NCBI GenBank assembly: GCA_003017855.1
Contig: PYER01000009.1
Location: 1 to 54,530, forward strand
Reading direction: 5' to 3'
Length of the DNA: 54,530 bases
Origin: a filamentous cyanobacterium CCT1
GTDB taxonomy: Bacteria > Cyanobacteriota > Cyanobacteriia > Phormidesmidales > Phormidesmidaceae
Shown: positions 44,834 to 53,818 of the stretch, one piece after another
Position numbering within the stretch: the first letter of the stretch is position 1
How the letters are laid out: every line of letters starts with the position of its first letter
Notes under the pieces: model-generated
What the model saw: only the letters and a program-made list of their open reading frames with translations
Databases searched by the model: none
What the model was told of the DNA's origin: nothing
Program-made: the position numbers and the translations under genes

Positions 44834-45419
44834 AACGCCAGCGTAGACGCGAATAACCAGCTCTATTGCTGATGGTTACGCCTGGTTTGAAAGGGCGCTT
44901 AATTCAGTGTTAACTATCATTTCACCGACGGGGATCGCTGGGAGGAGAGGGTTATATTGAATGTGGAGCTGATGAGGCTCCCCTGGCAGATAAAACAGCC
45001 AATTGTCCACACACAAAAAGGAGTGAAAGCGCTGTTAATTTTACATCTGTCTCGTCTAAACAGCAGCACCCAAGATACTGTTCAATCCTTCCTGAAGTAG
45101 GCAAAAGGGAGCTTGAGAGGATTGCAATTTATGCTCTTTTGAGAATAAATTGAATTCCCAGTCTCCACATAGGCTCGACGTGATGTAGGAAGTTCTTTGA
45201 TCGTAGATTGGGTGTTGTTGCGTTTAGAGGTTTTGGATAAGGTTGCGTTTAAGAACTGCGTTTGAGAATCTCTTAAGAATCCTTGAGAAACAATCCGAGA
45301 AATAACACGGCTTCTCGTCAATCAGCCTGCTTTCTGGGTCTTCATCCTTTCCGTTTGCCTCTGTTGTTGGGAGCGGGGGTTTGCTAGAGTCGGTGGGGTA
45401 ACGTTCCGCTAGTGTCTCT
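44834..45419. other. Intergenic stretch without a recognised gene
   Basis: Nearly 590 bases without a credible gene. GGTTGCGTTTAAG and nearby TTGTTGCGTTTAGAGG near 45217-45253 are short imperfect direct repeats. No terminator or promoter pair was convincing. Confidence 0.4.
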
Positions 45420-46343
45420 ATGGCCCCTTCCTCTGAGGCCGGGCTAGCCCCCGGTGACCTCTGGAGCAAAATTCAGCAGCAGACCCACCACGCCCTCGAT
45501 CGCGGTGCTCTGCAGCCCATCGACACCCGCTACGAGTTTGTCGAACAGGGGGGAATGCGCTTCCTAGTCAGAATTTTGGCCAACCTGACCCGCAAAGAAA
45601 AAGCCGACCTGGTGCAGCAAAAGCAGCAGCAGGCCGGTCAGCCTGTAAATCCATTTTTGCCCTACGACCCAGACCTGTTTGTAGCCAATCTGTCGGCTAC
45701 TCACCTGTGCCTGCTGAATAAGTACAACGTGGTTGATCACCACATTTTGATCGTCACCCGCGCCTTTGAAGACCAGGATACCTGGCTGACCCTGGCCGAT
45801 TTTGAAGCCCTGGCGATCGCAATGGCCGACATTGACGGGCTGGCTTTTTACAATGGCGGTCGACTGGCGGGGGCCAGCCAGCGCCACAAGCACCTGCAGC
45901 TGGTGCCGCCGCCGCTCTGCCCCGATCGCAGCCCCCTGCCCCTGGCTACCATCATTACGGCACTGGGCGATATCGCCGATGTCGACGGCCCGGTGCGATC
46001 GCCCATGCTGCCCTTTCACCACGCCATTTTGCCCCTGATCGATTTGCCCCTGACCGAGCCTGGGGCCAGCGGCAAAATGCTGCTGGCCGCCTACCAGTCG
46101 CTGCTGACTCACCTCGGCGTCGACTGGCAACAGTCGCCCGAAACCTTCCCCTATAACCTGCTGGTCACTCGCCGCTGGATGGTTGCGGTAGCCCGCCAGC
46201 AGGATCGCTACCAGTCGATTCCGGTGAACTCTCTGGGGTTTGCCGGGTCGCTGCTGGTCAAAAATCTCGAGCAGCTGGAGCTACTGAAGTCCCTGGGGCC
46301 GATGACGGTGCTGGAGCAGGTGGCTCGCAGGGAAGGGGGGTAA
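45420..46343 (+). CDS. Ap4A phosphorylase (ATP adenylyltransferase-type)
   Basis: A 307-residue member of the HIT superfamily branch (Apa1/2). It phosphorolyses diadenosine tetraphosphate to ATP and ADP. ASQRHKHLQLVP holds the H-x-H-x-Q-type catalytic motif. FVANLSATHLCLLNKYNVV and DHHILIVTRAFEDQDTWL are the N-terminal domain; FPYNLLVTRRWMVAVAR belongs to the C-terminal Ap4A-phosphorylase domain. Near-normal length. Start at ATG 45420. Confidence 0.9.
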   Translation: MAPSSEAGLAPGDLWSKIQQQTHHALDRGALQPIDTRYEFVEQGGMRFLVRILANLTRKEKADLVQQKQQQAGQPVNPFLPYDPDLFVANLSATHLCLLNKYNVVDHHILIVTRAFEDQDTWLTLADFEALAIAMADIDGLAFYNGGRLAGASQRHKHLQLVPPPLCPDRSPLPLATIITALGDIADVDGPVRSPMLPFHHAILPLIDLPLTEPGASGKMLLAAYQSLLTHLGVDWQQSPETFPYNLLVTRRWMVAVARQQDRYQSIPVNSLGFAGSLLVKNLEQLELLKSLGPMTVLEQVARREGG

Positions 46344-46424
46344 GGATTTAGCTCATTTGGGGAAGAACTCGGTACACTTGGGGGTAGAACAGGTTTACTT
46401 AACTTTTAGTCCTGAGGGCTAGCC

Positions 46425-47297
46425 GTGCCGTCGATTATTGGAATTTTGGCGCTAATCATTATTGGTTACACCGTAGGTTCGGTACGCATCATCAATCAGG
46501 GTACTGAGGCTCTGGTTGAACGGCTGGGGCGGTACCACCGCAAGCTCAAGCCGGGGCTAAATTTTATTGTGCCGGTGCTCGACTACATCGTGCTGCGCGA
46601 CAGCGTGCGCGAACAGATTCTCGATGTCGATAAGCAGGCGGCGATTACAAAAGACAACGTGTTTTTGGATGTCGATGCGGTAGTGTACTGGCGCATTCTA
46701 GAGCTGGAGTTGACCTACTACGCGATTGAAAACGTGGAGCAGGGTATCGAAGAGCTGGTGATCACCACCCTGCGATCGGAAATCGGCAAAATGGAGTTTG
46801 AAAAGACTTTCTCCTCGCGGGATGAGCTCAACCGGGCGCTGCTGTCTCAGCTCGATGAAGCTACCGAGCCCTGGGGCGTAAAAGTGACCCGCGTGGAGGT
46901 ACAGGAGATTACCCCGCCCGACGAGGTGCGGCGATCAATGCAGCTGCAGCAGGCGGCAGAGCTAAAAAGCCGGGCTACGGTGCTCGAAGCCCAGGGCGAG
47001 CAGGAGGCCGCTATCAAGCGAGCCGAGGCTACAGTGCAGTCGATTCAAATGCTGTCTGGAGCCCTAGCTAATCGTGGCGATACCAGCGAAATTCTCAACT
47101 ATTTGCTGGCTCAGCGCTATGTCGAAGCCAACGAAAAGCTTGGGGGCAGCGAAAACTCTAAGGTTGTGTTTATGGATCCCAAGTTTTTGAGCGAGGGGTT
47201 AGTTGAGCTCATTCAAACCGATACCACTACCCCAAAGTCCAACACTCCCAGGCCTAACGAAAACTCAGGCGACTTCCCTAGTCGCCAGCGGCGCTAG
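46425..47297 (+). CDS. SPFH/Band 7 protein (slipin-type)
   Basis: A 290-residue membrane protein. An N-terminal helix (IIGILALIIIGYTVGS) is followed by the SPFH domain: GLNFIVPVLDYIVLRDSVRE, AVVYWRILELELTYYAIEN and LRSEIGKMEFEKTFSSRDEL. A coiled-coil segment rich in Ala/Glu (ATVLEAQGEQEAAIKRAEAT) near residues 185-215 supports oligomer formation, as in stomatin/prohibitin. GTG start at 46425. Located between Ap4A phosphorylase and rlmN without operon signs. Confidence 0.9.
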   Translation: MPSIIGILALIIIGYTVGSVRIINQGTEALVERLGRYHRKLKPGLNFIVPVLDYIVLRDSVREQILDVDKQAAITKDNVFLDVDAVVYWRILELELTYYAIENVEQGIEELVITTLRSEIGKMEFEKTFSSRDELNRALLSQLDEATEPWGVKVTRVEVQEITPPDEVRRSMQLQQAAELKSRATVLEAQGEQEAAIKRAEATVQSIQMLSGALANRGDTSEILNYLLAQRYVEANEKLGGSENSKVVFMDPKFLSEGLVELIQTDTTTPKSNTPRPNENSGDFPSRQRR

Positions 47298-47339
47298 AGG
47301 CTGTCCATTACAATAGAAGACTGTGCCTTTCCTGCTGCC

Positions 47340-48422
47340 ATGTCTGTCACTCCCCTTTCCGCTGCTAGCCCATCCGTTGGGGCGTCTCCCTTGGAGGAGG
47401 CGCGATCGCCCGCCGAGCCGCTGCTGGGCCAGTCGCTGGAGGCATTGACCGAGTGGGTGCAGGCCCAGGGGCAGCCGAGCTATCGCGGCAAGCAGCTCTA
47501 CCAGTGGCTCTACCAGCAGGGGGCGCGATCGCTCCAGGATATCACCGTCTTCCCCAAAGCCTGGCGGCAGGCGATGGAGTCGGTCGATCTGGGGCGATCG
47601 GCTCTGCACCACCGAGTGGTGGCTAGTGACGGCACGGTGAAGTATCTGCTCAAGCTGGCCGATGGCCAAATTATTGAAACCGTGGGCATTCCTTCTGCTA
47701 AGCGGCTGACGGTGTGCGTGTCGTCGCAGGTAGGCTGCCCCATGGCCTGCGATTTTTGTGCCACCGGCAAGGGCGGCTTTGTGCGCAATCTGGCCACCTA
47801 CGAAATTGTGGATCAGGTGCTGACGGTACAGGAAGACTTTGGCCAGCGAGTCAGCCATATCGTGTTTATGGGCATGGGCGAACCGCTGCTGAATGTGCCC
47901 AATGTGGTGGCCGCCATTCGCTGCCTCAACCGCGATGTGGGTATTGGCCAGCGGGCCATGACCCTGTCTACGGTGGGGGTGCCGGGCCGCATTCGCGCCC
48001 TGGCGGCAGAGCAGCTCCAGGTGACCCTAGCGGTGAGTCTGCACGCTTCTAACCAGCCCCAGCGGCTGCAGCTGATTCCTAGCGCTGGGGCCTACCCCCT
48101 GGCGGTGCTGCTCGACGAGTGCCGCGAGTACGTGCAGATCACCGGGCGGCGAGTGACCTTTGAGTACATTTTGCTGGCCGGGCTCAACGACCAGCCGGCC
48201 AACGCCGCCGAGCTGGCCCAGCACCTGCGCGGGTTCCAGAGCCACGTCAACCTGATTCCCTACAACCCCATCAGCGAGGCCGACTACCAGCGCCCCAGTG
48301 AGGCCAGTATTCGCAGTTTTGTGGATGAGCTAGAGTCGCGCCGCATTGCTGTGACGGTGCGCTACTCCCGTGGGCTGGACGAAAACGCGGCCTGTGGACA
48401 GCTGCGCGCCTCTCAGCCCTAA
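47340..48422 (+). CDS. rlmN: 23S rRNA (adenine-2503-C2)-methyltransferase
   Basis: A 360-residue radical SAM enzyme that methylates A2503 of 23S rRNA (and a tRNA adenosine). [20 protein letters not shown] has the C-x3-C-x2-C iron-sulfur site. [47 protein letters not shown] and the C-terminal NAACGQL with the methyl-accepting cysteine are all present. Full length. Confidence 0.95.
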   Translation: MSVTPLSAASPSVGASPLEEARSPAEPLLGQSLEALTEWVQAQGQPSYRGKQLYQWLYQQGARSLQDITVFPKAWRQAMESVDLGRSALHHRVVASDGTVKYLLKLADGQIIETVGIPSAKRLTVCVSSQVGCPMACDFCATGKGGFVRNLATYEIVDQVLTVQEDFGQRVSHIVFMGMGEPLLNVPNVVAAIRCLNRDVGIGQRAMTLSTVGVPGRIRALAAEQLQVTLAVSLHASNQPQRLQLIPSAGAYPLAVLLDECREYVQITGRRVTFEYILLAGLNDQPANAAELAQHLRGFQSHVNLIPYNPISEADYQRPSEASIRSFVDELESRRIAVTVRYSRGLDENAACGQLRASQP

Positions 48423-48564
48423 CGGTCTATCGATGGGGAGATCTCGCTGAGAATGGTGGGTTTGCCGCCTTCTGATAACCTGAGATTTTGTTACGTTATG
48501 AGAAGCAAGGTTTTGCTACCCATCACTCAGGGTAGCTCAGCCGTCCTTATCTCTGTAGGTTCGA

Positions 48565-49317
48565 ATGGCCCTAGCTCCTGTACCACCGCTGACCTCTCTA
48601 AGCACCAATCCGTTAGATCTGTCTAACTGGCTACTGGCTCTGTCGCAGGTGAAAATGTCGGTACACGGGCGCGATCGCCTGCCGCCCCATCAGCCCCTGG
48701 TAGTGGTTAGCAACCACCGCAGCATTATGGATGCGCCGCTGCTGATGAGCGCTGTGGGTCGCCCGGTGCGCTTTGCCTGTCACCACTACATGAGCCAGGT
48801 GCCGGGGCTACGCAACATTGTCAACGCCCTGGGCTGCCTGCCCCTCGATGCCCCGGATAAGGGCCAGACCGCCTTCTTCCGCCGCGCTATGAATGCCCTG
48901 AGCGATGGCGAGGCAGTGGGAATTTTCCCGGAGGGGGCGGCCCCGATGGTCAACAAGACTACCCCAGACAACTTGAACAGCTTTCATCGAGGGTTTGCCC
49001 ATCTGGCTCTGCGGGCGCGGGTTGACGAACTGGCGATTGTGCCTGTGGCGATCGCGGCCCACCGAGAGACGACCAATTCGGTTGTGCCCCTGCGCTGGCT
49101 GAGTATTTTTGACTCCTCGGAACCGCTATTTCAGCAGCCGGGATGGCATCCAGCGGTCTTCTACCAGGAGGTTGACCTGCTGATTGGCCGCCCGGTGCGG
49201 GTGGATGCGCGCCTGCGATCGCGCTATCGCTCCAAAGGCCCAAATAACTTGGCCAACGAGCTAACCCAGTGCTGCGAGAATGAAATTGCCGAGCTGTTAA
49301 AACAGGGGTGTTATTGA
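48565..49317 (+). CDS. PlsC-type acyltransferase
   Basis: A 250-residue glycerol-phosphate/neutral-lipid acyltransferase. VVVSNHRSIMDAPLLMSAV has the N-H-x4-D catalytic motif, and GIFPEGAAPMVN the substrate-binding F-P-E-G. No long membrane helix. It is about 100 bases upstream of a phytyl-ester-synthase-like hydrolase. In plant PES1 those two domains are one polypeptide, so the neighbours may form a comparable pair for phytyl or wax esters; conventional lysophosphatidate acyltransferase activity is the alternative. Confidence 0.82.
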   Translation: MALAPVPPLTSLSTNPLDLSNWLLALSQVKMSVHGRDRLPPHQPLVVVSNHRSIMDAPLLMSAVGRPVRFACHHYMSQVPGLRNIVNALGCLPLDAPDKGQTAFFRRAMNALSDGEAVGIFPEGAAPMVNKTTPDNLNSFHRGFAHLALRARVDELAIVPVAIAAHRETTNSVVPLRWLSIFDSSEPLFQQPGWHPAVFYQEVDLLIGRPVRVDARLRSRYRSKGPNNLANELTQCCENEIAELLKQGCY

Positions 49318-49421
49318 TGTCTGGGGGCTGTCCTTTTGGGACATGCCGCCTTGGGAAGCGCACGGGGCTAAGACCGTCTTTGCTAGTCTCAGGGCTGACC
49401 CGCTGTCTGCACTAATCAACT

Positions 49422-50252
49422 ATGGCTGAACCAGTTCCCCTCAAGCTCTACGCCCCTACCGGCAAGCACCCCAACCGGCCTATGTTTGTCTATCTGCCAG
49501 GCATGGACGGCAGCGGCGAACTCTTTGCGCTGCAAAGCGCTGGCCTCAAATCTCACTTTGATATTCGCTGCCTGGTCATACCCGGCGATGATCTGTCGTC
49601 GTGGGAGCGTTTAGCCCACCAGGCCGTGCAGCTGATTCGCCAGGAGGCGGGTACGGCCCCGGTCTATCTCTGCGGCGAGTCGTTTGGGGCCTGTCTGGCG
49701 CTGCGGGTCGTGGCGCTGGCCCCAGCCCTGGCCAGCCACCTGATTTTGATCAATTCGGCCTCGTCGTTTCATCGTTTTCCCTGGCTGCACTGGGTGGCCA
49801 ACCTGACCCCCTGGGTGGTTCCACCGCTATACCAGAGTTCTAACCTGTTCAGCCTGCCGGTACTGGCCAACCTCAGCCGCATTGGCGAGACGAACCGCCA
49901 GGCTCTGATCAAAGCCATGGCGGCGGTCACCCAGAGCAGTGCGGCCTGGCGGCTGGCGCTGCTGTCGCAGTTTCGTCTGGAGCCGCTGCAGCTGCACCGA
50001 GTTACCGCGCCCACGCTGCTGGTAGCCTCCCTGGGCGATCGCCTGCTGCCCTCCCTCGAAGAAGCCCAGCGCCTGGCCGAGCTGCTGCCCAACCCACGCA
50101 TTTACCCCCTGCCCCACAGTGGCCACGCCAGCCTGCTCGAAGACGGCGTTAATTTAGGAGCCATTTTACGGGCGGTAGGGTTTTTGCCCGACCCGGCCCG
50201 CGATAGCGAAAAGCTGCCCTCCAGCGATCAACCCGCCACCCTCGCCACCTGA
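49422..50252 (+). CDS. Alpha/beta hydrolase, phytyl-ester-synthase-like
   Basis: A 276-residue alpha/beta hydrolase. YLPGMDGSGELFALQSAG is the oxyanion-hole segment, YLCGESFGACLALRVVAL the nucleophile elbow (G-E-S-F-G), LVASLGDRLLPSLEEA the acid region and LPHSGHASLLEDG the catalytic histidine. The PGMDGSG and GESFGACLAL motifs resemble the hydrolase half of plant phytyl ester synthases. Downstream of the acyltransferase in the same direction. Confidence 0.82.
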   Translation: MAEPVPLKLYAPTGKHPNRPMFVYLPGMDGSGELFALQSAGLKSHFDIRCLVIPGDDLSSWERLAHQAVQLIRQEAGTAPVYLCGESFGACLALRVVALAPALASHLILINSASSFHRFPWLHWVANLTPWVVPPLYQSSNLFSLPVLANLSRIGETNRQALIKAMAAVTQSSAAWRLALLSQFRLEPLQLHRVTAPTLLVASLGDRLLPSLEEAQRLAELLPNPRIYPLPHSGHASLLEDGVNLGAILRAVGFLPDPARDSEKLPSSDQPATLAT

Positions 50253-50316
50253 TTCCCTAGAGAGCCGTTAATTTCAAATCGCGATAGATATTGAAAACAC
50301 CCATCCACCCCTGCAC

Positions 50317-51153
50317 CTACCCCCCCACCAACTCCACCACGGTCACCTCCGGCGGGCATCCCAACCGCCCCGGCGCGTAGGTGCCCAAGCCCCTGTTGAT
50401 GTAGAGCTGGTTTTGTCCAACCCTGTGCAGCCCTGATACCCATTCCCAATGGCGCACAATTTTTCGACGGTTACGCTTGCGGTGGGCTAGATCAAGGGGT
50501 AACTTCGACAGCACCGATAGCCGCAGCGCCTGGCTGATAGCGGCGGCTGGCCCGATGCCGGGCAGCACGATTTGGCCGCCGTGGGTGTGGCCCGAGAGCT
50601 GTAAATCAACTCGCCAGCGGGCTAAGTCTTCGGCGCTGTCGGGGTTGTGGGAGAGCACTAGGCGGGGCTGAGACGCAGGCAGGGCCTTGAGCACCCGATG
50701 GGCGGCACAAAACTCGTGTGACCAAAGATCGGCTAGCCCTACCACCGGCAGGTCGTCGCCCAGGGGGTAGGCAATGTCGTTCCACAGGGCACGAACGCCG
50801 GCCTGCTGCAGCGATCGCAGAATAGTTCGGCGACCACCCAGACTGCGGTTGTCGTGGTTACCCAGTACCGCCACGGTACCGTAGCGGCTTTCGAGCTGGC
50901 TGAGGTAGGTCGCCAGGGTAAAAATGGGGGACGGGTCATGGGTGACGTAATCGCCAGTGAGGGCGATTAGGTCGGGTGATAGGTCATTGACGCGATCGAT
51001 CGTCTTCCGCAACAGCCCCGGCGCGAGGCGTTCGTCATCGAAGTGGAAGTCAGACAGCTGCACAATGCGGCACCCCTCTAGCCGCCCCGGCAGGTCACGA
51101 ATCAGGACAGTTACCGTTTCTACGGTGAGAGGGCCAGTGAAAAGGGGGCGCAT
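50317..51153 (-). CDS. Calcineurin-like metallophosphoesterase
   Basis: A 278-residue dimetal phosphoesterase. RIVQLSDFHFDDERL (D-x-H), LIALTGDYVTHDP (G-D-x-x), VAVLGNHDNRSLG (G-N-H-D) and LQLSGHTHGGQIVLPGIG (G-H-T-H) are all present. Similar to YaeI/YkuE-type lipid-related phosphoesterases. No signal peptide clear. Convergent with the hydrolase gene. Confidence 0.9.
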   Translation of the reverse strand: MRPLFTGPLTVETVTVLIRDLPGRLEGCRIVQLSDFHFDDERLAPGLLRKTIDRVNDLSPDLIALTGDYVTHDPSPIFTLATYLSQLESRYGTVAVLGNHDNRSLGGRRTILRSLQQAGVRALWNDIAYPLGDDLPVVGLADLWSHEFCAAHRVLKALPASQPRLVLSHNPDSAEDLARWRVDLQLSGHTHGGQIVLPGIGPAAAISQALRLSVLSKLPLDLAHRKRNRRKIVRHWEWVSGLHRVGQNQLYINRGLGTYAPGRLGCPPEVTVVELVGG

Positions 51154-51323
51154 AGGGAATGAAAACGCATCCTCCGCACGCTAGCCCGTTTAATCAGCGG
51201 TTGCCACTGGTTTGAGCAATTCTTCAGCCGTGGTGAACAAAAATTTGTCTAGCCGTAGCAAATCTGTTTAAGCCGTTGTCCTCAGGATGTTCAAACGTTC
51301 AAACGTTTCATGAACAATGTGGT

Positions 51324-52133
51324 CTAGACAGACAGAGCCGTGTAGCCAGCCCAGGCTTTGAAGAAAAAGTATCCGGCCAATAGCGCCAGCAGCGCCCGAA
51401 ACATAATTGTTACCGCCTGATCGGGCAGTCGAGGCAAGTAGCGGGTGCTGACCTGCACGCCGATCGCCCCCGCTGCGCCTAAAATTAGCCCTGTTGTCAG
51501 CAGCACGTTGCCCGCCAATGCGTGCCACAGACAGGCCCACAGCCCGGTAATCACGATCGCCCCCAGGCTGGTCTGCACCGCGACCTTAATCGGCTCGTGC
51601 AGCAGCAAAATTTGCAGGGGCACCATCACCACGCCGCCGCCAACCCCAAACAACCCCGCCAGAAACCCAGCCAGCCCGCCAATACCCAGTCGCGCGATCG
51701 TGGGCGACACGGGCAGCGGTATGGAATCTGCTGCGGGTAGGCCAGCAGATTCGCTGCGCTGGGCCTTGCGCACCACCTGCTTTTTGAGGCCAATCAGGTA
51801 GATGTTGAGCAGCAGAAACAGGCCGAAAATCCCTAATAGCGCATAGTTGGGTAGGGCAGTAGCCAGTTCTTTGCCCAGGTAGGCAGTGACTAGGGCGGGT
51901 AGGCCCAGCATGGCCACATGGTTGAGCTTGAGAAAGCCCATGCGCCAGTTTTGCACGCTGCCCACCAGGGCAATCAGGGCGATCGCGAGGGTGCTCGTCC
52001 CCACCGCTTGTACCCCCGTCATGCCCAAAGCGACCATCACAGGCACCATCACCGTGCCGCCGCCAATGCCCAAAAACCCTGCCAGCACCCCGGCAAGCAG
52101 CCCCACCAGCGCTAAAATTAACGCACTTCCCAC
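51324..52133 (-). CDS. TSUP (TauE/SafE) family sulfite/anion exporter
   Basis: A 269-residue inner-membrane transporter with about eight helices. Two homologous halves open with FLGIGGGTVMVPVMVALGM and LFGVGGGVVMVPLQILLLHE, the inverted glycine-rich TSUP repeats. The cargo (sulfite, sulfonates or other organosulfur anions) is a family inference. Confidence 0.9.
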   Translation of the reverse strand: MGSALILALVGLLAGVLAGFLGIGGGTVMVPVMVALGMTGVQAVGTSTLAIALIALVGSVQNWRMGFLKLNHVAMLGLPALVTAYLGKELATALPNYALLGIFGLFLLLNIYLIGLKKQVVRKAQRSESAGLPAADSIPLPVSPTIARLGIGGLAGFLAGLFGVGGGVVMVPLQILLLHEPIKVAVQTSLGAIVITGLWACLWHALAGNVLLTTGLILGAAGAIGVQVSTRYLPRLPDQAVTIMFRALLALLAGYFFFKAWAGYTALSV

Positions 52134-52436
52134 AACACCCTCCCCAACGGCTTAGCCGCGACTGTCAATCCGGCGATCGCCTCATCTTACCCGTTGGTGA
52201 GGCCGCCGATGGTAGCCATTTGGGGCAATAGAACATTGGTGTCTAGAACCTGTTTGACTAACAAAACTCTTGAAACCTTTATCCTGCCGTAGGTTGGGTG
52301 AAATGCAGTGGAACCCAACGAAACCCAATCTATAGGGTTACCTGTAAACGGCAGACGGTAAGTACAGAAAGCGGCTAGTGCAGGTCACGATCGGTCCTTT
52401 GCCGCTGATGCGAGTTGTTAGTCTCTAAAATCTGGC
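52134..52436. repeat. Intergenic region with a hairpin repeat
   Basis: No gene seen. GTTGGGT (52293-52299) pairs with ACCCAAC (52313-52319) around GAAATGCAGTGGA, resembling the widespread 'taggttgggtg...acccaac' dispersed repeat of bacteria. Confidence 0.5.
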
Positions 52437-53750
52437 TCAGGATTGCGCAGCAGCCACCGGAGCGACAAATTCCTCTGGCCCCAGCAGCGAAATGTAGGGG
52501 GTGTGGAAGAATTCCTGGGCGACGGCTTCGGCATCCAGCACCGTGACGGCGGCTACCATGTCTTGAAACTGCTGGTCGTACTCGACCCCCAGACCCAAAA
52601 TTTCGTACCAGCCCAGTAATTGGGCAATCTGGGCGTTGGTTTGCTTGCCCAGGGCGTATTGGCCCAGCAGCTTGTTTTTGGCCGACTGTAGCTCTTCGTC
52701 GGAGAGCACCGTGGTTTGCAGGCGCTCGACCTCGAACCGCAGCCCCTCTAGGGCAGTGGCGGTGTTTTCTGGGGCGGTGCCGATGTAGGCGACAAACTGC
52801 GACAGCCCCAGCCGGGTGGGGTAAAAGGCCGACACGTCGTAGGCCAGGCCGCGTTTTTCGCGCAGTTCCACAAACAGGCGGCTGGAGAGTCCGTTGCCCA
52901 GGTAGGTGTTGATCAGCTTGAGGGCGGGGTAAGCGGGGTGCTTGACCGAGGCCGCCGGGTAGCCGACCATGACGATCGCCTGGTTAGTTTCCTGCGTGAC
53001 CACCGAGCAGGCGGGCGCTGCTGTAACGGCGGGTAGGGTGAGGGCCGGGAGCGGTGTGGCTGGAGCCATCCAGTCGCCTAGGGTCTGCTCAACCTGGGCC
53101 AGGGCGGCTTCGGGGGCGATACGCCCCACAATGGTGACAACCACGTTGTCAGGGCGCATGTGCTGGCGGTGAAAATCCACCAGATCCTGCTGGGTGATGG
53201 CAGAAACTGTGGCCTCGGTGCCAATGCCGGGCAGGGCGTAGGGGTGCTCGCCGTACATGGCTTGGCGCAGCTGGTTGAAGGCTACAGTGAAGGGCTGCTC
53301 CTGCATAGAGCGAATTTGCTGCAGGGTGAGCTTGCGCTCCAGGTCAATTTCGTCGAGGGGGAAGCTGGGCTGGCGCAGCACGGTGGCGGCCAGGGCAAAG
53401 ATTTCGGCAAAGTCGGCGGAGACGGTTTTGAGGCTAATGACACTGTAGTCTGCGGCGGCATCGGTACCCAGGCTGGCCCCGACCGACTCAACGGCTTCTG
53501 CGATCGCCATTGACGATAGGGTATCGGTGCCTTTGGTCAGCAGGCCCATTAAAAAGCTCACCAACCCGGCCTGGTGGGGAGCTTCAAAGGTGCTGCCGGC
53601 TCGAATAAATAGTCGGGCTGAGACAATGTCGGCAACCGGGTTTTCTAAAACCAGAACCGTTAAGCCATTGGCTAGAACTGTGCGGTGCAGGCGGGGCGCT
53701 TGAAGAAGGGAGGCTGTCACAGGGCAAGAAATAGGCTGTTTAGAGTACAA
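52437..53750 (-). CDS. M16 peptidase-family protein, zinc site lost
   Basis: A 437-residue pitrilysin/MPP-like subunit with the two-lobe fold: LHRTVLANGLTVLVLENPVA, ARLFIRAGSTFEAPHQAGLV, KRGLAYDVSAFYPTRL. In active M16 peptidases the motif after the arginine-glycine box is H-x-x-E-H. Here GLVSFLMGLLTKGTD lacks both histidines and glutamate, so this is the catalytically inactive partner of a pair. The start is TTG at 53750 (GTG 53720 possible). The other partner is just upstream. Confidence 0.85.
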   Translation of the reverse strand: MYSKQPISCPVTASLLQAPRLHRTVLANGLTVLVLENPVADIVSARLFIRAGSTFEAPHQAGLVSFLMGLLTKGTDTLSSMAIAEAVESVGASLGTDAAADYSVISLKTVSADFAEIFALAATVLRQPSFPLDEIDLERKLTLQQIRSMQEQPFTVAFNQLRQAMYGEHPYALPGIGTEATVSAITQQDLVDFHRQHMRPDNVVVTIVGRIAPEAALAQVEQTLGDWMAPATPLPALTLPAVTAAPACSVVTQETNQAIVMVGYPAASVKHPAYPALKLINTYLGNGLSSRLFVELREKRGLAYDVSAFYPTRLGLSQFVAYIGTAPENTATALEGLRFEVERLQTTVLSDEELQSAKNKLLGQYALGKQTNAQIAQLLGWYEILGLGVEYDQQFQDMVAAVTVLDAEAVAQEFFHTPYISLLGPEEFVAPVAAAQS

Positions 53751-53818
53751 AATCGGCAGGTCAGTCTAACTATAGACCGCCCAGGCTATAGTCTGCCCAG
53801 GCGATCGCGCCAGGCAGA

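Noticed and set aside
45082-45321. 79-codon minus-strand frame before the Ap4A phosphorylase gene
   Set aside because: No family, no ribosome binding site and low-complexity composition; not supported as a gene.
48525-48570. tRNA-like words (GTAGCTCAG and GGTTCGAAT) before the acyltransferase gene
   Set aside because: No acceptor stem or anticodon arm can be formed; spacing is too short for a cloverleaf, so the words are coincidence.
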